Assembly (NCBI RefSeq): GCF_014645895.1
Contig: NZ_BMMP01000017.1
Span: 51,413-115,412, forward strand
Direction of reading: 5' to 3'
DNA length: 64,000 nucleotides
Source of the DNA: Streptomyces daqingensis
GTDB taxonomy: Bacteria > Actinomycetota > Actinomycetes > Streptomycetales > Streptomycetaceae
A program made the translations under genes and the position numbers. The notes beneath the pieces were generated by a model. That model saw only the letters and a program-made list of their open reading frames with translations. It was not told the DNA's origin and ran no database searches. Below, piece by piece: positions 1-14,193 of this stretch. How positions within the stretch are numbered: position 1 is the first letter of the stretch; every line of letters begins with the position of its first letter.

Positions 1-554
1 TCCCGAACCGGGACGGCGACCGGATGGTGCTGCCCTCCGGTAAGGCCCACCTGTTCGACGGCCGTTCCGGCGAGCCGTTCCCGGACCCGATCTCGGTCGG
101 CTACATGTACATCCTCAAGCTGCACCACCTGGTCGACGACAAGCTGCACGCCCGCTCGACCGGCCCGTACAGCATGATCACCCAGCAGCCGCTGGGCGGT
201 AAGGCCCAGTTCGGTGGCCAGCGCTTCGGTGAGATGGAGGTGTGGGCCCTGGAGGCGTACGGCGCCGCGTACGCGCTGCAGGAGCTGCTCACCATCAAGT
301 CCGACGACGTCACCGGCCGGGTGAAGGTCTACGAAGCCATCGTCAAGGGCGAGAACATCCCCGAGCCGGGCATTCCTGAGTCGTTCAAGGTGCTCATCAA
401 GGAGATGCAGTCGCTCTGCCTCAACGTGGAGGTGCTGTCCTCGGACGGCATGTCCATCGAGATGCGTGACACCGACGAGGACGTCTTCCGCGCGGCGGAG
501 GAGCTCGGTATCGACCTGTCCCGGCGTGAGCCGAGCAGCGTCGAAGAGGTCTGA
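1..554 (+). CDS. rpoB: RNA polymerase beta subunit, C-terminal part (left-truncated)
   Basis: Only the last 183 codons are present; the reading frame is open from base 3 and the gene begins outside the window. The visible part holds the conserved C-terminal region of bacterial RpoB, including the segment with GGKAQFGGQRFGEMEVWAL, which forms the clamp and anchor next to beta-prime. The protein ends in an acidic tail (EPSSVEEV). The rifampicin-binding region lies upstream and cannot be inspected. rpoC follows after a 127-nt spacer that contains a small hairpin (7-bp arms at 614-620 and 625-631), the usual rpoBC operon arrangement. Confidence 0.97.
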   Translation, partial: PNRDGDRMVLPSGKAHLFDGRSGEPFPDPISVGYMYILKLHHLVDDKLHARSTGPYSMITQQPLGGKAQFGGQRFGEMEVWALEAYGAAYALQELLTIKSDDVTGRVKVYEAIVKGENIPEPGIPESFKVLIKEMQSLCLNVEVLSSDGMSIEMRDTDEDVFRAAEELGIDLSRREPSSVEEV

Positions 555-681
555 CGGGCTTGGCCGGGACGCGACCACCAGGCGTTCCGGCCTCCCCCTC
601 GGCCCTGGGGGCCTGGAGGCTCCGGCCTCCAAACCCCGTTCAGACCATTCATCGACACAACCCTGAGAGGGATTGACGAGA

Positions 682-4581
<3,900 letters not shown>

Positions 4582-4620
4582 GCCGGTCCAACGGCCTGAG
4601 CCGAGGTCATAGCTCTGCTA

Positions 4621-4659
4621 CAGAGGGCGGTCACCCCTACCGGGGATGGCCGCCCTCTG
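4621..4659 (+). terminator. rpoBC terminator hairpin
   Basis: Perfect 10-bp outer arms (4621-4630 and 4650-4659, CAGAGGGCGG paired with CCGCCCTCTG) enclose a second CACCCC/GGGG(A)TG stem. There is no U-tract, which is common for terminators in high-GC actinobacteria. It starts 39 nt after the rpoC stop, so it probably ends the rpoBC transcript. Confidence 0.75.
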
Positions 4660-4688
4660 TGCAATATGAGGTTCTGGGGGTGGTGCGG

Positions 4689-5180
4689 ATGCTGGCGGGA
4701 AACGCGGACCGGGACCGAGCGGCCGACGTGCTCAAGGCTGCCTACGCGGAGGGCAGGCTGACGAAGGACGAGTACGACTACCGCATCGGCCGTGCCATGG
4801 CCGCGCGCACGATCGAGGAGCTGCAGCAGCTCACCGCGGACGTCCCCAACGGCCCCAGCGCCCTGCCGCCGACCTATCAACGGCCGCAGCCGCACCCGCA
4901 GGGGCAGCTGATGCCTCTGCAGCAGCCGCCGCCGATCGTTCCGTACGCGCCCCCGCACAGGCCGCAGAACGGCACGGCGACGGCGGCACTGGTCTGCGGG
5001 ATCATCTCGCCGCTTGTCTGGGGGCTTTCGGCGATCCCCGCGGTCATCCTCGGGCACAAGGCGCGGAACGAGATCAGGCGTACCGGTGAGCAGGGCGAGG
5101 GCGCCGCGACCGTGGGGCTCGTTCTCGGCTGGTTGTGGATCGCACTGGGCGCGATGATGATGCTCTTCATCGTGGGCTGA
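4689..5180 (+). CDS. DUF1707-type small membrane protein
   Basis: About 163 residues. The N-terminal region (NADRDRAADVLKAAYAEGRL, then LTKDEYDYRIGRAM) matches the DUF1707 family found at the N-terminus of many actinobacterial proteins. A Pro/Gln-rich linker follows, then a DUF4190-like C-terminal part with two hydrophobic helices around a short loop with charged residues (HKARNEIRRTGEQGEG). The role is unknown; small integral membrane protein. The start is uncertain: ATG 4689 has GGGGG about 8 nt upstream, while the upstream GTG at 4659 lies inside the rpoC terminator stem and is unlikely. It sits alone between rpoBC and the str operon. Confidence 0.85.
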   Translation: MLAGNADRDRAADVLKAAYAEGRLTKDEYDYRIGRAMAARTIEELQQLTADVPNGPSALPPTYQRPQPHPQGQLMPLQQPPPIVPYAPPHRPQNGTATAALVCGIISPLVWGLSAIPAVILGHKARNEIRRTGEQGEGAATVGLVLGWLWIALGAMMMLFIVG

Positions 5181-5221
5181 GGGCGCCTGCGAGCTGCACT
5201 TCGGCTGCGTGGATACTTGTT

Positions 5222-5250
5222 TTGACCGGGGACGACGCGATAGGTACGCT
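5222..5250 (+). promoter_or_regulatory. candidate promoter of the str operon (rpsL)
   Basis: TTGACC at 5222-5227 and TACGCT at 5245-5250 with a 17-nt spacer fit a vegetative HrdB-type promoter. The predicted start near 5257 leaves a leader of about 200 nt before rpsL, which contains no obvious ORF. The assignment is by consensus only. Confidence 0.55.
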
Positions 5251-5462
5251 CTGACCTTGTGCCTGGGGTGCCCCCTGCGCTCCCGTAAGCGGATCTGACG
5301 CTCGGGAAAAGAGTCGGCGGCACCGGAATCTGCATGCCTTTCACCTGAGAGGTCCCTCGTTTCAGCGCGAGACCGTGCAGTCTCCGACACACCCGACCTC
5401 GTGGGTCGGGGATGTGGCCCAGGTTAGTTTTACCGAGACGGCACACAGAAACCGGAGAAACT

Positions 5463-5834
5463 GTGCCTACGATCCAGCAGCTGGTCCGGAAGGGCCGGCA
5501 GGACAAGGTCGAGAAGAACAAGACGCCCGCACTTGAGGGTTCCCCTCAGCGTCGTGGCGTCTGCACGCGTGTCTTCACCACCACCCCGAAGAAGCCGAAC
5601 TCGGCCCTGCGTAAGGTCGCGCGTGTGCGTCTGACCAGCGGGATCGAGGTCACGGCCTACATTCCGGGTGAGGGCCACAACCTGCAGGAGCACTCCATCG
5701 TGCTCGTGCGTGGCGGCCGTGTGAAGGACCTGCCGGGTGTTCGCTACAAGATCATCCGCGGCTCCCTCGACACGCAGGGCGTCAAGAACCGCAAGCAGGC
5801 TCGCAGCCGCTACGGCGCCAAGAAGGAGAAGTAA
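5463..5834 (+). CDS. rpsL: 30S ribosomal protein S12
   Basis: 123 residues, the normal actinobacterial length. S12 sits at the decoding centre of the 30S subunit and controls accuracy. GTG 5463 is the start (MPTIQQLVRKG), with GGAG 5 nt upstream; an in-frame ATG at 5412 would add residues not found in the family. Lys43, Lys88 and Pro91 are the streptomycin-sensitive wild-type residues, so nothing here suggests rpsL-type resistance. Asp89 is the usual methylthiolation site. First gene of the rpsL-rpsG-fusA-tuf operon; rpsG follows after 2 nt. Confidence 0.98.
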   Translation: MPTIQQLVRKGRQDKVEKNKTPALEGSPQRRGVCTRVFTTTPKKPNSALRKVARVRLTSGIEVTAYIPGEGHNLQEHSIVLVRGGRVKDLPGVRYKIIRGSLDTQGVKNRKQARSRYGAKKEK

Positions 5835-5836
5835 GC

Positions 5837-6307
5837 ATGCCTCGTAAGGGCCCCGCCCCGAAGCGCCCGGTCATCATCGACCCGGTGTACGGCACTCCTC
5901 TGGTGACCTCCCTCATCAACAAGGTGCTGCTGAACGGCAAGCGTTCCACTGCGGAGCGCATCGTCTACGGCGCCATGGAGGGCCTGCGTGAGAAGACGGG
6001 CAACGACCCGGTCATCACGCTGAAGCGCGCGCTGGAGAACATCAAGCCGACCCTCGAGGTCAAGTCCCGTCGTGTCGGTGGCGCCACCTACCAGGTGCCG
6101 GTCGAGGTCAAGCCCGGCCGCGCCTCCACTCTCGCGCTGCGCTGGCTCGTGGGCTACGCCCGCGCCCGCCGTGAGAAGACCATGACCGAGCGCCTGCTGA
6201 ACGAGCTGCTCGACGCCTCCAACGGCCTCGGCGCAGCAGTGAAGAAGCGCGAGGACACCCACAAGATGGCCGAGTCCAACAAGGCCTTCGCGCACTACCG
6301 CTGGTAG
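5837..6307 (+). CDS. rpsG: 30S ribosomal protein S7
   Basis: 156 residues, full length. S7 is a primary 16S rRNA binder that nucleates assembly of the 30S head and lies near the E-site tRNA. The start ATG is 2 nt after the rpsL stop, and its ribosome-binding site (AAGGAGAAG) lies within the end of rpsL, so the two are translationally coupled. Conserved blocks such as PRKGPAPKR at the N-terminus and RWLVGYARARREKTM mid-protein are intact. In E. coli S7 represses its own operon by binding the S12-S7 junction; the 2-nt junction here leaves little room for that element. Confidence 0.98.
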   Translation: MPRKGPAPKRPVIIDPVYGTPLVTSLINKVLLNGKRSTAERIVYGAMEGLREKTGNDPVITLKRALENIKPTLEVKSRRVGGATYQVPVEVKPGRASTLALRWLVGYARARREKTMTERLLNELLDASNGLGAAVKKREDTHKMAESNKAFAHYRW

Positions 6308-6346
6308 TCGCAGACCCCATCGAGACCGAGAGAAGACTGAAGCCTT

Positions 6347-8470
<2,124 letters not shown>

Positions 8471-8690
8471 CTCGACGTTCCTCACCCATTAGGCTGGAGC
8501 AAAGGCATTCGGGGCACTCCGGCACAGACCGTACGGCTCGTCCGGCGGCTGTGCCGGGGTCCCGGCCGCCAGCCCCCCAGGGAACCGGTCAAGGGCAACC
8601 CCCTCGGGGTCCTGGCCAGTTCATAACGACCACCTGAACCCCTCCGCAGAATGTGGAGGGTGTACAGCACCAGTCCACAGGAGGACCCCA

Positions 8691-9884
8691 GTGGCGAAGG
8701 CGAAGTTCGAGCGGACTAAGCCGCACGTCAACATCGGCACCATCGGTCACATCGACCACGGTAAGACGACTCTTACCGCGGCGATCACCAAGGTGCTGCA
8801 CGACAAGTACCCGGAGCTGAATGAGGCTTCCGCGTTCGAGAACATCGACAAGGCGCCGGAAGAGCGCCAGCGCGGTATCACCATCTCCATCGCGCACGTC
8901 GAGTACCAGACGGAGAACCGTCACTACGCGCACGTGGACTGCCCGGGTCACGCGGACTACATCAAGAACATGATCACCGGTGCCGCCCAGATGGACGGTG
9001 CCATCCTCGTGGTCGCCGCCACCGACGGCCCGATGCCGCAGACGAAGGAGCACGTCCTCCTGGCCCGCCAGGTCGGCGTTCCCTACATCGTGGTCGCCCT
9101 CAACAAGGCGGACATGGTGGACGACGAGGAGATCATGGAGCTCGTCGAGCTCGAGGTCCGTGAGCTCCTCTCGGAGTACGAGTTCCCGGGCGACGACGTT
9201 CCCGTCGTCAAGGTCTCGGCGCTCAAGGCCCTCGAGGGCGACGCCGAGTGGGGCGACTCCATCGTCAAGCTGATGGACGCCGTCGACGGCGCGATCCCGC
9301 AGCCCGAGCGTGACGTCGAGAAGCCGTTCCTGATGCCGATCGAGGACGTCTTCACGATCACCGGTCGCGGTACGGTCGTCACCGGCCGTATCGAGCGCGG
9401 TGTCCTGAAGGTCAACGAGAATGTCGACATCATCGGCATCAAGGAGACCAAGACCTCGACGACCGTCACCGGTATCGAGATGTTCCGCAAGCTCCTCGAC
9501 GAGGGCCAGGCCGGTGAGAACGTCGGTCTGCTCCTCCGTGGCATCAAGCGCGAGGACGTCGAGCGCGGCCAGGTCATCATCAAGCCGGGTTCGGTCACGC
9601 CGCACACCGAGTTCGAGGCGCAGGCGTACATCCTGTCGAAGGACGAGGGTGGCCGTCACACCCCCTTCTTCAACAACTACCGTCCGCAGTTCTACTTCCG
9701 CACCACGGACGTGACCGGCGTCGTGACCCTCCCCGAGGGCACTGAGATGGTCATGCCGGGCGACAACACCGAGATGAGCGTCCAGCTCATCCAGCCCGTC
9801 GCCATGGAAGAGGGCCTGAAGTTCGCCATCCGTGAGGGTGGCCGTACGGTGGGCGCCGGCCAGGTCACCAAGATCGTCAAGTGA
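8691..9884 (+). CDS. tuf: elongation factor Tu
   Basis: 397 residues. EF-Tu delivers aminoacyl-tRNA to the ribosome. Motifs: GHIDHGKT at 19-26, RGITI at 61-65, DCPGH at 83-87 and NKAD. The GTG start has a perfect AGGAGG 6 nt upstream. The sequence has the features of the main EF-Tu1 type of Streptomyces. The 220-nt spacer upstream holds a TAGGCT box at 8490-8495 that could be a -10 element for a tuf-specific promoter, but no convincing -35 is visible. A long hairpin ends the operon downstream. Confidence 0.98.
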   Translation: MAKAKFERTKPHVNIGTIGHIDHGKTTLTAAITKVLHDKYPELNEASAFENIDKAPEERQRGITISIAHVEYQTENRHYAHVDCPGHADYIKNMITGAAQMDGAILVVAATDGPMPQTKEHVLLARQVGVPYIVVALNKADMVDDEEIMELVELEVRELLSEYEFPGDDVPVVKVSALKALEGDAEWGDSIVKLMDAVDGAIPQPERDVEKPFLMPIEDVFTITGRGTVVTGRIERGVLKVNENVDIIGIKETKTSTTVTGIEMFRKLLDEGQAGENVGLLLRGIKREDVERGQVIIKPGSVTPHTEFEAQAYILSKDEGGRHTPFFNNYRPQFYFRTTDVTGVVTLPEGTEMVMPGDNTEMSVQLIQPVAMEEGLKFAIREGGRTVGAGQVTKIVK

Positions 9885-9923
9885 CCTCGACGCGTTAGCG
9901 TTCCCGGCCATCGCTGCTGGGGG

Positions 9924-9959
9924 AGAGGGCCCGTACGACTCCGGTCGTGCGGGCCCTCT
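9924..9959 (+). terminator. str operon (tuf) terminator
   Basis: A 16-bp nearly perfect stem (arms 9924-9939 and 9944-9959, one G-T pair) with a TCCG tetraloop, 39 nt after the tuf stop. It is among the longest hairpins in the window and separates the str operon from panD. Confidence 0.9.
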
Positions 9960-10036
9960 TCGCTGCCCGTCTACGATGGACGAGCCGGCGCGCACCTCTG
10001 CCACGGGGGCGCGACCTTCTCTCAGGGAGCCGCTTC

Positions 10037-10468
10037 ATGCTGCGCACCATGTTCAAGTCCAAGATCCACCGTGCGACGGTGACGCAGGCGGACCTGCACT
10101 ACGTGGGATCCGTCACCGTCGACGCCGAACTCATGGACGCCGCCGACCTGTTGGCGGGTGAGCTCGTCCACATCGTCGACATCACGAACGGCTCGCGGCT
10201 GGAGACGTACGTGATCGAGGGCGAGCGCGGCTCCGGTGTGATCGGTGTCAACGGGGCCGCGGCGCACCTGGTGCACCCCGGTGATCTGGTCATCCTGATC
10301 AGCTACGCGCAGGTCGACGACGCGGAGGCGCGATCACTGCGGCCCGCCGTGGTGCACGTCGACGCGGACAACCGGATCGTCGGACTGGGCGCGGACGCTG
10401 GCGAGCCGGTACCGGGCAGTGACTCGGTGAGGAGCCCGCTGGCCGTTCCGGCCCCGGCGGTGAGCTAG
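10037..10468 (+). CDS. panD: aspartate 1-decarboxylase (pyruvoyl enzyme)
   Basis: 143 residues. PanD makes beta-alanine from L-aspartate for pantothenate and CoA synthesis. The proenzyme cleaves itself at Gly24-Ser25 (YVGSVT motif) to create the pyruvoyl cofactor; both residues are present, as are the conserved TNGSRLETY and GVNGAAAHLVHPGD blocks. ATG 10037 (MLRTMFKSKIHRATVT) is the family start; GGGA lies about 9 nt upstream. Two upstream in-frame methionine codons are not conserved. The gene stands alone between the tuf terminator and the S10 leader; in the well-known Streptomyces genomes these clusters are, as I recall, tens of kb apart. Confidence 0.95.
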   Translation: MLRTMFKSKIHRATVTQADLHYVGSVTVDAELMDAADLLAGELVHIVDITNGSRLETYVIEGERGSGVIGVNGAAAHLVHPGDLVILISYAQVDDAEARSLRPAVVHVDADNRIVGLGADAGEPVPGSDSVRSPLAVPAPAVS

Positions 10469-11010
10469 GGGAGCGCTCTCCGGTTGGGGCGTCCGGGCCT
10501 TCATCGGCGACTCCGAAACAGGTACGGGTTGCTCGCTGCGCGGACCGGGCGCCCCGGAACGGGAAGGCAGCACACTCGAAGTGCTGAACGCCACACGAGG
10601 ATGCGCCCGGTGAAATCCTTTGAAAGGCCGTGAACACGGGCCTGTCGGCCGCCGTGGGCTCGATTGGCATGAGCCAAACGCCTTATGGCACACTGTGCAG
10701 GTTGCTCGGTTGAGTGCCGATGCTGCGCGCCTCCCGCCGGGAGGACTGGAAGCGAGTCCCAGAGTATTCGTCGCCCCTTATCAGGAGCGGAAGTACGGGA
10801 ATCTTCCGGGAAGTGCAGGAGGGGCTTCCAGCCAGGCACCTGGTGGGTCTGTACCCCCGGTTCTTCCTTTCGCAAGGAACACACCGCGATTCTTCGCGGC
10901 TCGTTGCCGGAAGGAAGCCGACACGCCCGACCGCGTGGGTCGGACGGGTCGTCGGAGGACAGAACCCATGGGTTCCAGAGCGTTACGAGAGACAGGACTA
11001 CGAAGTAGCC
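10469..11010 (+). other. 542-nt intergenic region: S10 operon promoter and leader
   Basis: No convincing gene. An inverted repeat TTGGC-atga-GCCAA (10664-10677) overlaps a TTGGCA box, and TATGGC (10684-10689) and a GCACA-c-TGTGC palindrome (10688-10698) follow; these may be promoter elements, though the 14-nt spacing is short. The next 300 nt contain several small hairpins, for example CCTCCC-gcc-GGGAGG near 10730, and could form a ribosomal-protein leader RNA. No known leader family was recognised. Confidence 0.45.
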
Positions 11011-11319
11011 ATGGCGGGACAGAAGATCCGCATCCGGCTCAAGGCCTACGACCACGAGGTCATCGACAACTCGGCGAAGAAGATCGTCGAGACGGTGACC
11101 CGCACTGGAGCGTCGGTCGCGGGCCCGGTGCCGCTGCCCACAGAGAAGAACGTGTACTGCGTCATCAAGTCGCCGCACAAGTACAAGGACGCGCGCGAGC
11201 ACTTCGAGATGCGCACCCACAAGCGTCTGATCGACATCCTCGACCCGACGCCCAAGACCGTTGACTCGCTGATGCGCCTGGACCTCCCGGCCGGCGTCGA
11301 CATCGAGATCAAGCTCTGA
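11011..11319 (+). CDS. rpsJ: 30S ribosomal protein S10
   Basis: 102 residues, full length (MAGQKIRIRLKAY to VDIEIKL). S10 belongs to the 30S head and, as NusE, joins NusB, NusG and RNA polymerase in antitermination and transcription-translation coupling. ATG 11011 is the family start even though only a weak ribosome-binding site precedes it; the upstream in-frame extension from 10714 is not protein-like. First gene of the S10 cluster; rplC follows after 16 nt with GGGAAGAAG in the spacer. Confidence 0.97.
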   Translation: MAGQKIRIRLKAYDHEVIDNSAKKIVETVTRTGASVAGPVPLPTEKNVYCVIKSPHKYKDAREHFEMRTHKRLIDILDPTPKTVDSLMRLDLPAGVDIEIKL

Positions 11320-11335
11320 GGGGTGCGGGAAGAAG

Positions 11336-11980
11336 ATGGCTAAGCAGATCAAGGGAGTCCTGGGCGAGAAGCTCGGCATGACCCAGGTCTGGGACGACAA
11401 GAACCGCGTCGTTCCCGTGACCGTCGTCAAGGCCGGGCCCAATGTCGTGACCCAGGTCCGCACCGCAGACAAGGACGGCTACGAAGCCGTTCAGATCGCC
11501 TTCGGCGAGATCGACCCGCGCAAGGTGAACAAGCCCCTCAAGGGCCACTTCGCCAAGGCCGACGTCACTCCCCGCCGCCACCTCGTCGAGCTGCGTACCG
11601 CTGACGCCAGCGAGTACACCCTCGGCCAGGAGATCACCGCCGACACCTTCGAGTCGGGCGGCAAGGTGGACGTGACCGGTAAGTCCAAGGGCAAGGGCTT
11701 CGCCGGTGGCATGAAGCGCCACGGCTTCCGCGGGGGCAAGGCTTCGCACGGTGCGCACCGCGTGCACCGCAAGCCGGGCGCCATCGGCGGCTGCGCCACC
11801 CCCGGCCGTGTCTTCAAGGGCACGAGGATGGCCGGCCGCATGGGCAACGAGCGGGTCACCACCCAGAACCTGACCGTCCATGCCGTTGACGCGGAGAAGG
11901 GCCTGCTGCTCATCAAGGGCGCAGTCCCCGGTCCGAACGGCGGCCTCGTCCTGGTCCGTACAGCGGCCAAGGGGGCCTGA
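11336..11980 (+). CDS. rplC: 50S ribosomal protein L3
   Basis: 214 residues. L3 binds 23S rRNA early in assembly and sends a loop toward the peptidyl transferase centre. The conserved loop region (FAGGMKRHGFRGGKASHG followed by RKPGAIG) is intact, with the glutamine methylation region as in the family. The ATG start is preceded by GGGAAGAAG. The spacer to rplD is 8 nt, so the genes are cotranscribed. Confidence 0.98.
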   Translation: MAKQIKGVLGEKLGMTQVWDDKNRVVPVTVVKAGPNVVTQVRTADKDGYEAVQIAFGEIDPRKVNKPLKGHFAKADVTPRRHLVELRTADASEYTLGQEITADTFESGGKVDVTGKSKGKGFAGGMKRHGFRGGKASHGAHRVHRKPGAIGGCATPGRVFKGTRMAGRMGNERVTTQNLTVHAVDAEKGLLLIKGAVPGPNGGLVLVRTAAKGA

Positions 11981-11988
11981 GGTAACCG

Positions 11989-12648
11989 ATGAGCACCATT
12001 GACATCCTTTCGCCGGCCGGCGACAAGACCGGGACCGTCGATCTCCCCTCGGAGATCTTCGACGTACAGGTCAGCGTTCCGCTGATCCACCAGGTCGTCG
12101 TCGCGCAGCTGGCCGCTGCCCGACAGGGCACGCACAAGACCAAGACCCGCGGCGAGGTCCGCGGCGGTGGCAAGAAGCCTTACCGCCAGAAGGGCACCGG
12201 CCGCGCCCGCCAGGGCTCGACCCGCGCGCCGCAGTTCGCCGGCGGTGGCGTCGTGCACGGCCCCGTCCCGCGTGACTACTCGCAGCGGACCCCGAAGAAG
12301 ATGAAGGCGGCCGCCCTGCGCGGTGCCCTCTCGGACCGGGCCCGTCACAGCCGGGTGCACGTCGTCTCCGGTGTCGTCGAGAACGAGATCTCGACGAAGG
12401 CCGCGAAGACGCTGCTGGGCAAGATCAGCGAGCGCAAGCACGTGCTGCTGGTGGCCGAGCGCGGCGACGAGCAGGCATGGCTGTCCGCTCGCAACCTGCC
12501 CCAGGTGCACATCCTGGAGCCGGGACAGCTGAACACGTACGACGTGCTGGTCTCCGACGACGTGGTCTTCACGAAGGCCGCCTTCGAGTCCTTCGTGGCC
12601 GGCCCGCAGAAGGCCGCCACCTCTGAGCTCGAAGGGAGCGACGCCTGA
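11989..12648 (+). CDS. rplD: 50S ribosomal protein L4
   Basis: 219 residues. L4 lines the peptide exit tunnel; its extended loop (KPYRQKGTGRARQGS region) reaches the constriction where macrolide resistance changes map in other bacteria, and this loop looks normal. In enterobacteria L4 also represses the S10 operon through the leader RNA; whether it does so in actinobacteria is not shown by this sequence. The stop codon overlaps the rplW start (TGATG), implying translational coupling. Confidence 0.98.
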   Translation: MSTIDILSPAGDKTGTVDLPSEIFDVQVSVPLIHQVVVAQLAAARQGTHKTKTRGEVRGGGKKPYRQKGTGRARQGSTRAPQFAGGGVVHGPVPRDYSQRTPKKMKAAALRGALSDRARHSRVHVVSGVVENEISTKAAKTLLGKISERKHVLLVAERGDEQAWLSARNLPQVHILEPGQLNTYDVLVSDDVVFTKAAFESFVAGPQKAATSELEGSDA

Positions 12649-12980
12649 TGAGCGAGGCGAACGCCGCAACGGCCACCAGCAAGACGTTCACGGACCCCCG
12701 TGACATCTTGATCAAGCCGGTGGTCTCGGAGAAGAGCTACGCACTGCTGGACGAGGGCAAGTACACCTTCATCGTCGACCCGCGTGCCAACAAGACCCAG
12801 ATCAAGCAGGCCGTCGAGGCGGTCTTCTCGGTCAAGGTCAGCGGGGTCAACACCCTCAACCGCCAGGGCAAGCGCAAGCGCACCCGCACCGGTTACGGCA
12901 AGCGCGCCGACACCAAGCGCGCTGTGGTGACCCTCGCCGAGGGCGACCGTATCGACATCTTCGGCGGCCCGGTCTCCTGA
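12648..12980 (+). CDS. rplW: 50S ribosomal protein L23
   Basis: 110 residues. L23 sits at the exit of the peptide tunnel and is the docking site for trigger factor and the signal recognition particle. The core (DILIKPVVSEKSYALLDEGKYTF) and the basic loop RQGKRKRTRTGYGKR are present. The N-terminus has about 15 extra Ala/Thr/Ser-rich residues before DPRDIL, common in streptomycete L23. The start overlaps the rplD stop by one base. A 39-nt spacer leads to rplB. Confidence 0.97.
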   Translation: MSEANAATATSKTFTDPRDILIKPVVSEKSYALLDEGKYTFIVDPRANKTQIKQAVEAVFSVKVSGVNTLNRQGKRKRTRTGYGKRADTKRAVVTLAEGDRIDIFGGPVS

Positions 12981-13019
12981 CGGAGACAGGACCGTCCGAT
13001 ATCGGACGAGGACTGAGAA

Positions 13020-13856
13020 ATGGGTATCCGCAAGTACAAGCCGACGACTCCGGGCCGTCGTGGCGCCAGTGTCGCCGACTTCGTCGAGGTCACGCGGTCC
13101 ACGCCGGAGAAGTCGCTGGTCCGCCCGCTGCACAGCAAGGGCGGCCGTAACAACGCCGGTCGTGTGACCGTTCGCCACCAGGGTGGTGGCCACAAGCGCG
13201 CCTACCGCGTGATCGACTTCCGTCGTCACGACAAGGACGGCGTGCCGGCAAAGGTCGCGCACATCGAGTACGACCCGAACCGCACCGCACGCATCGCACT
13301 GCTGCACTACGCCGACGGCGAGAAGCGCTACATCCTCGCCCCGGCCGGCCTGAAGCAGGGCGCGCGCGTGGAGAACGGCCCCGGGGCCGACATCAAGCCG
13401 GGCAACAACCTGGCGCTGCGCAACATCCCGGTCGGTACGACCATCCACGCCATCGAGCTGCGGCCCGGCGGCGGCGCGAAGTTCGCCCGGTCCGCCGGTG
13501 CGTCCGTGCAGCTGCTGGCGAAGGAGGGCCGCATGGCCCACCTGCGCATGCCGTCCGGTGAGATCCGCCTGGTCGACGTCCGCTGCCGCGCCACTGTCGG
13601 CGAGGTCGGCAACGCCGAGCAGTCGAACATCAACTGGGGCAAGGCCGGCCGTATGCGCTGGAAGGGCGTCCGCCCGACCGTCCGCGGTGTGGTCATGAAC
13701 CCGATCGACCACCCGCACGGTGGTGGTGAGGGTCGTACCTCCGGTGGCCGCCACCCGGTTTCGCCGTGGGGTCAGAAGGAGGGCCGTACGCGCTCGCCGA
13801 AGAAGGCCAGCAACAAGTACATCGTCCGCCGCCGCAAGACGAACAAGAAGCGCTAG
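13020..13856 (+). CDS. rplB: 50S ribosomal protein L2
   Basis: 278 residues, full length. L2 is a primary 23S rRNA binder needed for subunit association and peptidyl transfer. The essential NPIDHPHGGGEG segment starts at residue 227 and includes the conserved histidine near the peptidyl transferase centre. Start ATG 13020 with AGGACTGAGAA upstream. The next gene, rpsS, begins 14 nt after the stop, with AGGAGG overlapping the rplB stop region. Confidence 0.98.
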   Translation: MGIRKYKPTTPGRRGASVADFVEVTRSTPEKSLVRPLHSKGGRNNAGRVTVRHQGGGHKRAYRVIDFRRHDKDGVPAKVAHIEYDPNRTARIALLHYADGEKRYILAPAGLKQGARVENGPGADIKPGNNLALRNIPVGTTIHAIELRPGGGAKFARSAGASVQLLAKEGRMAHLRMPSGEIRLVDVRCRATVGEVGNAEQSNINWGKAGRMRWKGVRPTVRGVVMNPIDHPHGGGEGRTSGGRHPVSPWGQKEGRTRSPKKASNKYIVRRRKTNKKR

Positions 13857-13870
13857 GAGGCGGGTTTTAG

Positions 13871-14152
13871 ATGCCGCGCAGTCTTAAGAAGGGGCCCTTC
13901 GTCGACGACCACCTGACCAAGAAGGTGGACGCCCAGAACGAGGCCGGCTCCAAGAACGTCATCAAGACCTGGTCCCGCCGCTCCATGATCGTCCCGGCCA
14001 TGCTCGGCCACACGATCGCGGTGCACGACGGCCGCAAGCACGTCCCGGTGTTCGTCACCGAGTCGATGGTCGGCCACAAGCTCGGCGAGTTCGCGCCGAC
14101 CCGCACCTTCCGCGGCCACGTCAAGGACGACCGCAAGTCGCGTCGTCGCTGA
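13871..14152 (+). CDS. rpsS: 30S ribosomal protein S19
   Basis: 93 residues. S19 pairs with S13 in the 30S head and contacts tRNA and the intersubunit bridge. The N-terminal PRSLKKGPFVDDHL and the central GHTIAVHDGRKHVPVFV blocks are intact. AGGAGG lies about 10 nt before the ATG. The next ORF could start directly at 14152, but the real rplV start is probably 14194. Confidence 0.98.
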   Translation: MPRSLKKGPFVDDHLTKKVDAQNEAGSKNVIKTWSRRSMIVPAMLGHTIAVHDGRKHVPVFVTESMVGHKLGEFAPTRTFRGHVKDDRKSRRR

Positions 14153-14193
14153 TGGCGGGTGTGAAGACTATGACTGACACCGAAGGGACAACC

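Noticed and set aside
4659..4688. GTG 4659 as the start of the DUF1707-type protein
   Set aside because: The codon lies in the right arm of the rpoC terminator and has no ribosome-binding site; ATG 4689 fits better.
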